From positions 1-55,862 of the forward strand of contig JALXCZ010000028.1 of NCBI GenBank assembly GCA_026990595.1: DNA of 55,862 nucleotides. The letters are read 5' to 3'. Each line of letters starts with the position of its first letter. Within the stretch, counting starts at the first letter, position 1. The DNA is from Sulfurovum sp. GTDB taxonomy: Bacteria > Campylobacterota > Campylobacteria > Campylobacterales > Sulfurovaceae. Positions 9,542 through 18,289 of this stretch are shown in pieces. The notes beneath the pieces were generated by a model that was not told where the DNA came from, searched no databases, and was given only the letters and a program-made list of their open reading frames with translations. The position numbers and the translations under genes were made by a program.

Positions 9542-10600
9542 ATGATGAGTACACATACTGAAAAAACTGTAGATGACTATAAAGCATTTGATACTGATGA
9601 GCTTGACACTTTTCAGCCTACACGTAAAGTTACATTAAAAACATTCAGATTCAATGCTGAAACAGACTATCTTCCTTATTACAAAAAGTATGAAATGGAA
9701 GTAGGGAAAGATGAACTTGTTCTCGACCTTCTCAATCGTATTAAATGGGAACACGACGGAAGCTTCTCTTACAGACGTTCATGCAGGCACGGTATCTGCG
9801 GTGCCTGCGGCATCAAAGTCAATGGTAAAGCCACCCTTGCATGTAAGCAGAATGCTATGGAGCTCATTAAACTTTTTGGTGATGAACTGCTCATTGAACC
9901 GCAAAGCAAAAAGCGTGCAGTAAAAGATATGATCATCGATAAAAAAGATTTTTGGGACAAACATGCAGCTGTAACACCCTATGTGGTAAGAGATGTACCT
10001 GCACGTCCAGAACATGAGACACAGATGAGTCCAAAGCAGGAGCATATGTTCCTTGATGCCGATCTCTGTATCCAATGTGGTGCCTGCCACTATTCATGTC
10101 CTGCTCTGGAAGCAAACCCTGAATACTTTGGTCCGGCAGCATTGACAGCGGCATACAGATTTTCTATTGACCCAAGAGATGAGTTCAGTAACGAAAGACT
10201 TAAAACAGTAGGAGAGATGGGACAAGGTGTCTGGGACTGTGTCAAATGTTTCGAATGTACAGAAGCCTGTCCAAAAGACATCAACCCTATGGAGAAGATC
10301 ACAAAACTTCACAATATGCAGTTTGAGCGCGGTGTGGCTGTCAGCAATGTGGCTACACGTCACGCAGAAGGATTCCTCAGAGGTATGAAAAAATACGGTT
10401 ATCTTGATGAAGCAGATATCGTAACCTACTCAGAGGGTTATTTGGGCATGTATAAACATCTCGGTGCAGCAATAAAAATGATGCGATCAGGCAAGATCCA
10501 TTGGCATTCAGGTATTCCGTTCATTGACAGTGTCCCTAAGATAAAGAATCTGGATGAAGTCCAAAAACTGATTCAAATATCACAAACGAATAAGCTATAA
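9542..10600 (+). CDS. sdhB: Succinate dehydrogenase/fumarate reductase iron-sulfur protein
   Basis: The 352-residue protein passes electrons from SdhA to the quinone-side subunit. An N-terminal plant-type [2Fe-2S] domain carries CRHGICGACG and a later cysteine (LACKQ). The C-terminal alpha-helical ferredoxin domain carries CIQCGACHYSCP and CVKCFECTEACP. The protein is about 100 residues longer than classical SdhB, as usual for type-E enzymes. Two ATGs occur in tandem (9542 and 9545), and GGAGAAG directly precedes the first. The N-terminal segment NAETDYLPYYKKY is shared with the cluster-less protein encoded at 6599-7648. Confidence 0.93.
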   Translation: MMSTHTEKTVDDYKAFDTDELDTFQPTRKVTLKTFRFNAETDYLPYYKKYEMEVGKDELVLDLLNRIKWEHDGSFSYRRSCRHGICGACGIKVNGKATLACKQNAMELIKLFGDELLIEPQSKKRAVKDMIIDKKDFWDKHAAVTPYVVRDVPARPEHETQMSPKQEHMFLDADLCIQCGACHYSCPALEANPEYFGPAALTAAYRFSIDPRDEFSNERLKTVGEMGQGVWDCVKCFECTEACPKDINPMEKITKLHNMQFERGVAVSNVATRHAEGFLRGMKKYGYLDEADIVTYSEGYLGMYKHLGAAIKMMRSGKIHWHSGIPFIDSVPKIKNLDEVQKLIQISQTNKL

Positions 10601-10609
10601 GGAGAGAAG

Positions 10610-11494
10610 ATGAGCACATTAAAATATGCACTATTTACAGGATGTACGGCAAAACAGTCTACACCCGAACTACTCTCGTCTACTCTTGCAGTAGCTGAGA
10701 AACTTGGCATTGAGATCACGATACTGGAAGAAGCAAGCTGCTGCGGTGCCAGTCATCTGCAGGACTTTGATGAGTTTTTGGCACATGTACTCAATGCACG
10801 TAATATTTGTTATGCGGAAAAGCTTGGTATGACGATGATCACTATTTGTAATACATGTCAGCTTAACTCTGCCATGACCAAACATGCACTCGATACTGAC
10901 CCAGAACTAAAAGCACGTGTTAATGAAAAATTGGCAGAAGTTGGGCTTGAATATAAAGGAACAAGTGAAGTAAAACATTTCCTTTACTGTCTAATAGATG
11001 AATATGGTCTTGAAAACATTAAAAATCAGGTACAGGTGCCGCTTAGCCACCTGAACATTGCACCATTCTACGGATGTCACAACATTAGACCATCTGAGTT
11101 ACACGGTACATCCAATGGCAATGAAAATCCATATGCCCCTACTTCACTTGATCAACTCATTGATGCACTTGAAGGACATCCTGTAGACTACGACCACAAA
11201 AACAAATGTTGTGGTTTCCATGTAGAACTTCAAGCTAACCATACTTCTGAGGTCTTGGCAGGAAATGCCATGGTAGATGCCATTGATAACAATGCTGACA
11301 TCATGGTGACCCCTTGTCCTCTTTGTCACCTGAAAATGGATACCTATCAGGATGATGTAGGTAAAGTGATCGGCAGAGATATTGAATTACCGGTACTGCA
11401 CATGCCTCAAATGGTTGCACTGGCACTTGGCTGCTCTGAAAAAGAGATAGGTCTGAACTTCCACGTACGTAAAGCTACACATCTTACTGCATAA
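10610..11494 (+). CDS. sdhE: Type-E succinate:quinone reductase anchor subunit SdhE, two CCG motifs
   Basis: In type-E enzymes this heterodisulfide-reductase-B-like subunit replaces the usual membrane cytochrome and contacts quinone. The 294-residue protein has two cysteine-rich CCG motifs. The first has CTAK, CCGASH and CNTC in the N-terminal half; the second has CHNIRP, CCGFH and CPLC in the C-terminal half. There are no hydrophobic membrane spans, so membrane attachment would be by amphipathic helices, as proposed for the family. GGAGA precedes the ATG. A hairpin follows 10 bases after the stop, closing the sdhABE operon. Confidence 0.9.
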   Translation: MSTLKYALFTGCTAKQSTPELLSSTLAVAEKLGIEITILEEASCCGASHLQDFDEFLAHVLNARNICYAEKLGMTMITICNTCQLNSAMTKHALDTDPELKARVNEKLAEVGLEYKGTSEVKHFLYCLIDEYGLENIKNQVQVPLSHLNIAPFYGCHNIRPSELHGTSNGNENPYAPTSLDQLIDALEGHPVDYDHKNKCCGFHVELQANHTSEVLAGNAMVDAIDNNADIMVTPCPLCHLKMDTYQDDVGKVIGRDIELPVLHMPQMVALALGCSEKEIGLNFHVRKATHLTA

Positions 11495-11504
11495 GTTCTG
11501 AAAC

Positions 11505-11527
11505 TGTAGGATCTCTTTGATCCTACA
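11505..11527 (+). terminator. Hairpin closing sdhABE
   Basis: TGTAGGATC and GATCCTACA pair perfectly over 9 bp around TCTTT. The trailing sequence (CAGATACTT) is only weakly T-rich, so termination may be incomplete. Confidence 0.55.
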
Positions 11528-11585
11528 CAGATACTTCCAATATTTTATTAAATGAGATAAAAAAACTCCTATTTAACTTTTTTTA

Positions 11586-11594
11586 TGCTATAAT
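11586..11594 (+). promoter_or_regulatory. Extended -10 of the superoxide reductase gene
   Basis: TGCTATAAT is a full extended -10. It lies 33 bases before the ATG at 11628 and 60 bases after the sdhE hairpin. This supports separate transcription of the superoxide reductase gene. Confidence 0.65.
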
Positions 11595-11627
11595 TGTTCC
11601 ATTCAAATTAAATAAAAGGATTTAAAC

Positions 11628-12011
11628 ATGCCAAAAATCAATAAATACGTAGACATATCAGAAGTAGAGAGAGAAGCAAAAAAAGACCTTATCGACAGAC
11701 ATTCACCTTTCATTCACTGTGCGGACACTGCTGTTGCAGGTGAGCCGTTTGAAGTAACAGTAAAAATGGGTAACGAATACACACACCCGGATGATTATGA
11801 TCACTTCATTGAGTCCGTAACACTGTTTAACGGTGAAACAAAACTTGCTGAAGCTGTCTATGTTCCCGGTGCACTCGGAAACACTAAAGCACACAATACA
11901 ACGACATTTACCATTATTCCAACAGGCAAGAAACTTAACCTTGTAGCACATGGTTACTGTACAAAACACGGTATCTGGGAAGGTACAGCTGTTGAAGTAA
12001 CAGTTAACTAA
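11628..12011 (+). CDS. Superoxide reductase, class II (neelaredoxin)
   Basis: The enzyme reduces superoxide to peroxide without making oxygen. At 127 residues it is the one-iron class, with no N-terminal desulforedoxin domain. The Fe(His4Cys) ligands are visible: His25 in DRHSPFI, His53 in YTHP, His59 in YDHF, and Cys111 plus His114 in HGYCTKHGIWEG. The usual Glu-Lys before the first histidine appears as Asp-Arg, a conservative change near the active site. AAGGA precedes the ATG. A conventional Fe superoxide dismutase is also encoded in the window (33678-34268), so the cell has both strategies. Confidence 0.9.
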   Translation: MPKINKYVDISEVEREAKKDLIDRHSPFIHCADTAVAGEPFEVTVKMGNEYTHPDDYDHFIESVTLFNGETKLAEAVYVPGALGNTKAHNTTTFTIIPTGKKLNLVAHGYCTKHGIWEGTAVEVTVN

Positions 12012-12054
12012 TCAAAGAAGAAGGGGTGAGAAAACCTCTACCTCTTAATAGAAC

Positions 12055-12081
12055 CCTCTGAATGTCTAGATTATTCAGAGG
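12055..12081. terminator. Inverted repeat between convergent genes
   Basis: CCTCTGAAT and ATTCAGAGG pair perfectly over 9 bp around a 9-base loop. It lies between the superoxide reductase gene and the convergent small ORF, where a bidirectional terminator is expected. Flanking T-runs are weak. Confidence 0.45.
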
Positions 12082-12083
12082 AT

Positions 12084-12242
12084 TCAATAATCTATTCCCT
12101 CTTCAGGAAGCCCCTGCTTCTCATAATCTAGCTTCTCTTTTTTACACCCTTGGGTTTTTGATTCACAATATTTGTTATAAGCTGTTTTTGCAAGTACCAG
12201 TAGCAGTACAAGAACAATAAAAATTAAAAATGATTTCTTCAT
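12084..12242 (-). CDS. 52-residue single-span membrane protein
   Basis: This short minus-strand frame starts at an ATG at 12242 and encodes MKKS, a strongly hydrophobic segment of about 16 residues (LIFIVLVLLLVLA), and a charged tail. The tail has two cysteines (KYCES, QGCKK) and ends EEGIDY. The shape is that of a signal-anchored small protein. The ribosome site is poor (only AGGG next to the ATG), so it may be unexpressed. I recognise no family. It lies in an otherwise gene-free stretch of about 295 bases between the superoxide reductase gene and the membrane/vWA pair. Confidence 0.45.
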   Translation of the reverse strand: MKKSFLIFIVLVLLLVLAKTAYNKYCESKTQGCKKEKLDYEKQGLPEEGIDY

Positions 12243-12306
12243 ACCCTAACTATAGCAAAATATTTTTAGATATAATAATACAATCAATATTTGGGGAGTC
12301 GTTTAC

Positions 12307-13662
12307 ATGGAAAACATCATCGCATTTATCATGCAGCATCAGATCGAGACAATATTGCTTGTTTTTGGCATTATTTTATTGGCATTTTTTATTACACACT
12401 GGCCGGAAGTAAAATTTTGGTGGCTTAACTTCACCTATAATTTTCCAATTTTCGGGAAAATATCAACTTTAGCAAAAGATATAGAAGGATTTGATGAAAA
12501 TCACAAGTGGTTCTATTCGGAGGAGAGACTCTGTCGTGACTATTATAATTTTTACGAAAAAGTAGATAAGGACTCCGAGAGTTTTGATGAAGCCAAAGCC
12601 TATCTGCATGCCGCAGGTGAACTCGGACGCAAACCTACCCCTACATTTATCTGGATCATGATCTTTATTCTTGTCATTGTAGAGGCATTTGGATTTGCCT
12701 ATGTTCTGGCAGGGTTCACCATTCCCGGTGCTTCTGAAGCCACGCAGCAGAAGGGTGCAGTAGGTGTAGCAGCAATGCTTGCCATTTTACTGGTATGGCT
12801 TACACACCTGACAGGACAGGAACTGCATAAAAATACACTTATCAAAAAAATACGCCGCTGGTATAAAAATGACAATGCTGGAGGAAGCAACTGGAGAGAC
12901 CTTAAACCTGATGAACAACTCATTACTATAGACAATACTTTTAATGACGAGAAATCCCCCAACTATATTCGTATGCTCAACCGTCTGGATGTGAATGATA
13001 AAGTCAAAGCAACCTATATAAAAACGATCCTGACCCTCATATTTATCTTTGCTGTTGCCATTGGAGCGACCTATATCAGACATCAGGTACTTACACAGGA
13101 GATAGCCTCTTCACATGAGGCTGCTATGAATATCTTTAATGATGATGCCTCTCCGTTTGGCAGTACAGATGCATCTGGTGATGATGAGATCGGTGCGCTC
13201 TTTGGGGATGATGATACAAAAGGTGCAGAGGATGACCTGGCATCACTTTTTGGCGACGGTAACAAGGCTGCAACTTCAAACACCAAGAAACAGAGCAACG
13301 CATCTATAGAGGATGAGACCAACCAAAAAGGCGGTGATGCTACCTTTGTTATATTGGGTCTGCTCTTTGTATTTATTCAGATACTGGGGATTTTCTTTGG
13401 TATGCATTATGATTATGCGGGGCGTGAGTCCAAAGAGGCCTATGAGTGCCTCAGAGGATTTGCAACAAAAAAAGCTTTCCTTTCATTCTATGAAAAGGCT
13501 AAAACACATATTGCAAGGGTTGCACAAAAACAGCTTCAAAAACTACAGCATAAAATGAACATTATCAATGACAATTCAGGAACAGATGCGGAAACCACCG
13601 CTATTTTGAGGAACAATAAAGACAGAACGTTTAAACAATACCTTTCATTTGAGGATAAATAG
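12307..13662 (+). CDS. Multi-span membrane protein with acidic LFGD motifs, unknown
   Basis: This 451-residue protein is not recognised. Hydrophobic spans lie near residues 12-30, 118-140, 145-165, 235-258 and 350-372. Between spans four and five is a low-complexity acidic linker with two related motifs, DDEIGALFGDDD and EDDLASLFGDG. The C-terminal 80 residues are lysine-rich and probably cytoplasmic. The motif EIxALFG resembles the N-terminal CheY-binding peptide of FliM, but that is only a pattern match. The stop codon abuts the ATG of the next gene, which encodes a secreted vWA-like protein, so the two are almost certainly translated together and may form one complex. Confidence 0.7.
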   Translation: MENIIAFIMQHQIETILLVFGIILLAFFITHWPEVKFWWLNFTYNFPIFGKISTLAKDIEGFDENHKWFYSEERLCRDYYNFYEKVDKDSESFDEAKAYLHAAGELGRKPTPTFIWIMIFILVIVEAFGFAYVLAGFTIPGASEATQQKGAVGVAAMLAILLVWLTHLTGQELHKNTLIKKIRRWYKNDNAGGSNWRDLKPDEQLITIDNTFNDEKSPNYIRMLNRLDVNDKVKATYIKTILTLIFIFAVAIGATYIRHQVLTQEIASSHEAAMNIFNDDASPFGSTDASGDDEIGALFGDDDTKGAEDDLASLFGDGNKAATSNTKKQSNASIEDETNQKGGDATFVILGLLFVFIQILGIFFGMHYDYAGRESKEAYECLRGFATKKAFLSFYEKAKTHIARVAQKQLQKLQHKMNIINDNSGTDAETTAILRNNKDRTFKQYLSFEDK

Positions 13663-14472
13663 ATGAAGAAACTACTACTTCTACTCATGACATTAAGTGC
13701 CCTGCTCCTGGCAAGAAATGATGTGCCAAGCTGCTATGATGCACTGAAAATCGATGGACCCAAAGGTGCTGCAGAAAAAGAACTTTTCATATTGGTTGAC
13801 CAAACGACACAACTTGATAAAAATATGATGATCTATACCTATAAAAACATGATGAAGTTCATGAAAAACAGCTACAGGGTGACTATTGCATCATTTTCAG
13901 CCAATGCCAACGGGAAATATACCGATGTAGCCTACTCGGGAAAGCTTGAGGCTCTGCTTCCAAACAGTGCAAAGCATGAGATCGCCAAGAAAAAACTGCG
14001 CAAATACCAGGGCTGTATGAACAGTCAGTACAGGTACGCAAAGAAAAAAGCGACCAAAGCTCTGGTACATGTCCTTAAAGGAGCCAATAAAAAACTTCCT
14101 CACTCTGACATCATTAAATCACTCAACGATATTGCAAAATATATTATCAAACCTTCACAGAGTCATGAAAAAGTAGTACTTTTGGTCTCTGATATGATGG
14201 AACACTCCTCCATTACCTCTTTTTACACCAAAGGAAAACTTAAAAAAGTAAATACGGACAAAGAGATGAAAAAAGTCAAAAAGAGCGGATATATGACAGA
14301 TTTCGATGGTGCAAAAGTCTATGTGATCGGTGCAGGTATGGTAGGAAAAAACAGTTACAGAGATTCTAAAACACTTAAAGCGCTTACAAAGTTCTGGGAA
14401 GCGTATTTTGCTGCAAGCAATGCACAGTTGAAAGCTATAGGTACACCGATGCTGTTGGAGGATCTCAATTGA
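13663..14472 (+). CDS. Exported vWA-like domain protein
   Basis: The 269-residue product begins with a signal peptide (MKKLLLLLMTLSALLLA). After about residue 40 it shows a von Willebrand A-like strand, ELFILVDQTTQL, where D-Q-T-T could be a partial MIDAS. A second strand, KVVLLVSDMMEHSS, lies near residue 170, followed by AKVYVIGAGM. This spacing fits a vWA fold, but the metal site DxSxS is not canonical. It directly follows the membrane protein gene with no gap, indicating an operon of two. I do not recognise a named family. Function is unknown; a periplasmic partner of the membrane protein is the simplest inference. Confidence 0.65.
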   Translation: MKKLLLLLMTLSALLLARNDVPSCYDALKIDGPKGAAEKELFILVDQTTQLDKNMMIYTYKNMMKFMKNSYRVTIASFSANANGKYTDVAYSGKLEALLPNSAKHEIAKKKLRKYQGCMNSQYRYAKKKATKALVHVLKGANKKLPHSDIIKSLNDIAKYIIKPSQSHEKVVLLVSDMMEHSSITSFYTKGKLKKVNTDKEMKKVKKSGYMTDFDGAKVYVIGAGMVGKNSYRDSKTLKALTKFWEAYFAASNAQLKAIGTPMLLEDLN

Positions 14473-14500
14473 GCTTCCGGCAGCGTAAAGGAATTCTTGT

Positions 14501-15688
14501 ATGACAAATAGATTTCTCTTCACATTTATTCTTCTCCTCTCTGCACTTTTCAACTCCTGTGGTTCCAACTCACATTCAGATGGAAGCTTGCAACTCTTTT
14601 CTTCACAGGAAAAACAGTTTGTACACACACTTTTTTTAACAGAATACCTCTGGTATGACAAAGTGGCATCAAACGTAGATTATACGTTGTTTACAGAACC
14701 ACAGAAGATGATAGACGGACTTAGAGTAAATCCTCCTGACAGATGGAGCTTTTTTATGACTGCTCAGCAATATGAGGATTTTGCAAATCAAAAAACAGTT
14801 GGTTTCGGCTTTGGATTTACTGCTGATCTTCAGATCTTTCTCGTACGCATTGGCTCTCCTGCATATGGCAAACTACAACGTGGAGACAAGATCATTCAAC
14901 TTAATGGAGAAGACGCAAGCAGTCCTCTTATTCAAGAGTCCAGTCAAAGAGTTAATAACGCGACTACTTTTACTGTACTTAGAAACGGTAATATGATAGA
15001 TGTTACGATTACACCAAGGGAGTACAGTTTTAAAGTTTCTTTGGGAAAGATCATACTGCAAGGTAGTAAAAAAGTCGGATATCTTCGATATGACGCTTTT
15101 ACAGAGAGTTCCGTAGCTGAATTTGAAACAATTTTTACCACCTTCCACAATCAACATATTGATGAACTTGTGATCGACCTACGGTATAATGGCGGAGGTT
15201 CTCTTGCTGCGACAAGCAGCCTTATGGACAATATTATCAGCAACCATCCCGGAGAAAGGCAGATGTACCTGGACTGGAATGCAAACTATAAAAGCAGAAA
15301 TACAAAGTATACTTTTGAGGATGCAGACTTACAGGATGGTAATGAACTTACTATGCAGCGTGTTGTTTTTCTTGTAACAAAAAACTCCGCCTCAGCCAGT
15401 GAAGCACTCATTAATGCACTTAAACCCTATTTGGGTGAGGCAAATGTTATTACTATCGGGGAAGAGACACATGGGAAGCCTGTAGGTATGTCCGGTCGCA
15501 CTTTTGGTAAAAACTACTATTTCCTCATCAACTTTTTTGTAAAAAACAATGTTGAAAAAACAACTTCTTTTGACGGTATACCTGTTACATGTAAAGCCAA
15601 AGACAATATGGATCATATCATGGGTGACACAAATGAAAGTATGCTTTCTACTGCACTCTATTACCTTCAAAACAGTAGCTGTCCATAA
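14501..15688 (+). CDS. S41 family (C-terminal processing-type) peptidase, lipoprotein
   Basis: This 395-residue protein is probably a periplasmic serine protease tethered by lipid. The signal ends in ALFNSC (Cys20). A PDZ-like region (about residues 95-165) contains FGFGFTADL and YGKLQRGDKIIQLNGE. The S41 core shows LVIDLRYNGGGSL near residue 230, then the nucleophile segment VTKNSASASEAL and a lysine in EETHGKPVG. These match tail-specific proteases such as CtpA. The gene starts 28 bases after the vWA gene on the same strand and may belong to that operon. Its substrate is unknown. Confidence 0.85.
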   Translation: MTNRFLFTFILLLSALFNSCGSNSHSDGSLQLFSSQEKQFVHTLFLTEYLWYDKVASNVDYTLFTEPQKMIDGLRVNPPDRWSFFMTAQQYEDFANQKTVGFGFGFTADLQIFLVRIGSPAYGKLQRGDKIIQLNGEDASSPLIQESSQRVNNATTFTVLRNGNMIDVTITPREYSFKVSLGKIILQGSKKVGYLRYDAFTESSVAEFETIFTTFHNQHIDELVIDLRYNGGGSLAATSSLMDNIISNHPGERQMYLDWNANYKSRNTKYTFEDADLQDGNELTMQRVVFLVTKNSASASEALINALKPYLGEANVITIGEETHGKPVGMSGRTFGKNYYFLINFFVKNNVEKTTSFDGIPVTCKAKDNMDHIMGDTNESMLSTALYYLQNSSCP

Positions 15689-15693
15689 GATGC

Positions 15694-15714
15694 ATAGGAG
15701 TATAATACTCCTAT
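15694..15714. promoter_or_regulatory. 21-bp perfect palindrome over the udg start
   Basis: ATAGGAGTAT and ATACTCCTAT are exact complements around a single A. The palindrome contains the only candidate ribosome site (AGGAG), a TATAAT hexamer, and the first two bases of the ATG at 15713. It could be an operator or an RNA hairpin hiding the ribosome site. Confidence 0.6.
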
Positions 15715-16384
15715 GAAAAACCTCAAAAATGCACTTCTGCTTAAACAGCTTTATCAACTCAAACAACTCGGTTTCAACTATACATCTGTATTTCCCTATA
15801 AAGAAGAAGAATCCAACCTTCTACTTCCTAATACACTTGAAAAACTGAAAAAGCAGGCATTGGAATGCCATCTGTGTGAACTGAGCAAAAGCCGTACGCA
15901 TGTTGTGTTTGGAGAAGGTGATCCGCACGCAGCATTGATGTTTGTAGGAGAAGCACCGGGAAGTAGTGAAGACAGTATGGGTAAACCTTTTGTAGGACGT
16001 TCCGGAGAACTGTTGACAAAAATGATAGAGAATGTACTACATCTAAAAAGAGAGAATGTCTATATTGCAAATATAGTCAAATGCCGTCCACCAAATAATC
16101 GCACCCCTACCCCGATAGAAGCACATACCTGTCAGCCCTATCTGTTAAAGCAGATCGAACTTATTAAACCTAAACTCATTGTGGCTTTGGGAGCTACTGC
16201 ATATCATTATTTAACAGAAGATGAAACACCTATTTCCAAGATCAGAGGCATCCTGCAGCAACAGGAGAATTACACTATTATACCAACATATCATCCCAGT
16301 TATCTATTAAGAAATCCTTCTGCAAAAAAAGAAGTTTTTGATGATCTGCTTAAAGTAGCGGTGCTGATGAAAAGCAAACTATAA
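15713..16384 (+). CDS. Uracil-DNA glycosylase, family 4
   Basis: The enzyme removes uracil from DNA. The 223 residues carry the four [4Fe-4S] cysteines of family 4: Cys52 and Cys55 (ECHLC), Cys124 (VKCRPP) and Cys140 (AHTC). Motif A is FVGEAPGSSED with the active-site GEAPG, and motif B is PTYHPSYLLRN with the HPS core. The first 45 residues form a charged helical extension seen in Campylobacterota homologues. The start codon is embedded in a perfect palindrome, with AGGAG 12 bases upstream, an unusually long spacing. Confidence 0.9.
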   Translation: MKNLKNALLLKQLYQLKQLGFNYTSVFPYKEEESNLLLPNTLEKLKKQALECHLCELSKSRTHVVFGEGDPHAALMFVGEAPGSSEDSMGKPFVGRSGELLTKMIENVLHLKRENVYIANIVKCRPPNNRTPTPIEAHTCQPYLLKQIELIKPKLIVALGATAYHYLTEDETPISKIRGILQQQENYTIIPTYHPSYLLRNPSAKKEVFDDLLKVAVLMKSKL

Positions 16385-16454
16385 AATTTTTTGATATAAT
16401 TAATATATAACTCTATATTATTTAGAGTATAGAAGGAGTAGAAAGGAGTCTTGA

Positions 16455-18257
16455 ATGTATCGTCATTTATATATATTTGTAATTCTAATGACTCTTGCTC
16501 CCTTTAGTGCCTTTGCTTCACCACAGATCACTTTGGAAGATAATATATCTTCCTATACCGATTTTAATGTAGAATATTTAAAAGAAGCTACGGAGCAGTC
16601 ACTGGGAATAGAACAAATATCAAAAATACCATTTAGTAAAACGATCAATAATAAATTTGCATTCGGATATAAAAACAATCATTTCTGGTTCCATTTCTCT
16701 GTTTATAATAATTCAATTGAACCAAAAGATATGATAGTAGAATTTACGGAGCAATTTCACAAGATCACAGATATGTATATCATTGGCGACCCGATCATAC
16801 ATAAAAAAAATGGCTTGGCTGTACCTCTGAAAGAGCGTGAGATCAAAACATCAAACCCCGCTTTTTCATTACATTTATCTGCCTATGAACACAAAGAGAT
16901 ATATATCCATATACAGACTATTTATAGTCTTTTTGGTGCTATTCAGTTAAAAACATCTGAACAATTCTACCGTGACAACCAAAGCAGAACTGACGAATAT
17001 ATTTTCTATTTTGGTGCTATGCTGGGTATTGCACTCTATAATCTTTTTATATTCTTTTATTTACGCGCGAGAGTCTACCTCTACTATGTCGGATATGTCT
17101 TTGTATTTATACTTTGGACAGCGTTATATAAAGGTTTTTTACTCCCATATATCGACATAAAAGTATATAACCTGTTACAGGTAAGCATACCGATATTTTT
17201 TATCTTTCTGATACTCTTTACCCAAAGTATTTTAAAAACAAAAAAGCAGTTCCCAATAATACATAAAATACTAAACAGTTCTATTATTGTATCAGGTATC
17301 AGTCTTGTATGGATGCTGATCTCTATGCATACCGGATTTTTATTTATGAATCTCATTTCAACGATCATGATCCCCCTTTTACTGATACTGAGTTTTTGGG
17401 CAGCCTATAAAAATAAAACCGTTGCCAAGGTATATCTTATTGCACTTTCTATCTTTATCTTGGGTATGAGTATTATCAGTTTACTTGCTCTTGGGTTACT
17501 TCCCTACAGCATACTCCTTAGTAATGCACCTATTATTGCTTCTTCTTTTGAGATCATCCTCTTCTCATTTCTGCTTGCCTATCGTATCAATTTGCTAAGC
17601 CAAAAATCGTTTGCAGCCAAAAGAGCATTGGTCAAACAACAGAAAAGTGAACATAAACGTTTGTTTCATGAAGTTGCTGAAAAAACTGTTGCTTTAAATC
17701 GGGCAAATAGAAGACTTCAGGAAGAACTTGAAGCAAAAAAAGTGTTGGAAAAGAAATTAAAGTATCAGGCATCTACTGATCCCCTAACGGGTATCATGAA
17801 CAGACGGGCCTTTATGGATATTTTTGATAAGGAAATGAAAAATGCGAGACTAAGGAAGATAAATCTCTCTTGTCTTATTATCGATATAGACCACTTTAAA
17901 AAAGTAAATGATTCCTATGGGCATCATATTGGAGACAAGGTCATACGTATCATTGCCGAGAAAATGGCTCAGCATACACGATCTATGGATAAGATCGGAA
18001 GAATAGGAGGAGAAGAGTTTGCCATACTCATGCCCAATACAGAAGCTAGAACAGCCTATCAAATAGCTGATCGGCTTAGGGGATATATCGAAAAAGATGA
18101 ATTGACATTTGAAAATAAGACAATCAAAATTACTGTGAGTATAGGCTTGACTCACCGAAAAGATGGAGAAGCAGATACGCAAATTGTTCTACAACGGGCA
18201 GACAGTGCCCTTTATGAAGCCAAAAGAAATGGTCGTAATCGCGTCTGTTATCTTTAA
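16455..18257 (+). CDS. Diguanylate cyclase with 7TMR-DISM sensor
   Basis: The 600-residue membrane protein should make cyclic di-GMP in response to an external signal. A signal peptide (to about residue 22) is followed by a periplasmic 7TMR-DISM extracellular domain (about 30-170), seven membrane spans (about 180-390), a short coiled coil (about 395-435) and a GGDEF domain (about 440-600). The active-site motif is RIGGEEF at about residues 515-521, a functional GGEEF form. DPLTGIMNRRAF marks the domain start. I see no RxxD inhibition site five residues before GGEEF. A TATAAT and an ACTCTA/TAGAGT hairpin lie in the 70-base upstream gap; AAGGAG precedes the ATG. Confidence 0.92.
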   Translation: MYRHLYIFVILMTLAPFSAFASPQITLEDNISSYTDFNVEYLKEATEQSLGIEQISKIPFSKTINNKFAFGYKNNHFWFHFSVYNNSIEPKDMIVEFTEQFHKITDMYIIGDPIIHKKNGLAVPLKEREIKTSNPAFSLHLSAYEHKEIYIHIQTIYSLFGAIQLKTSEQFYRDNQSRTDEYIFYFGAMLGIALYNLFIFFYLRARVYLYYVGYVFVFILWTALYKGFLLPYIDIKVYNLLQVSIPIFFIFLILFTQSILKTKKQFPIIHKILNSSIIVSGISLVWMLISMHTGFLFMNLISTIMIPLLLILSFWAAYKNKTVAKVYLIALSIFILGMSIISLLALGLLPYSILLSNAPIIASSFEIILFSFLLAYRINLLSQKSFAAKRALVKQQKSEHKRLFHEVAEKTVALNRANRRLQEELEAKKVLEKKLKYQASTDPLTGIMNRRAFMDIFDKEMKNARLRKINLSCLIIDIDHFKKVNDSYGHHIGDKVIRIIAEKMAQHTRSMDKIGRIGGEEFAILMPNTEARTAYQIADRLRGYIEKDELTFENKTIKITVSIGLTHRKDGEADTQIVLQRADSALYEAKRNGRNRVCYL

Positions 18258-18289
18258 GAGCACAATCAAATAATTGGTGCCTGTTAGAA

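Noticed and set aside
12307..14472. Zorya-like defence system
   Set aside because: The membrane protein has no MotA/ZorA-like proton-channel features and there is no helicase or nuclease partner; only the membrane/secreted pairing is similar.
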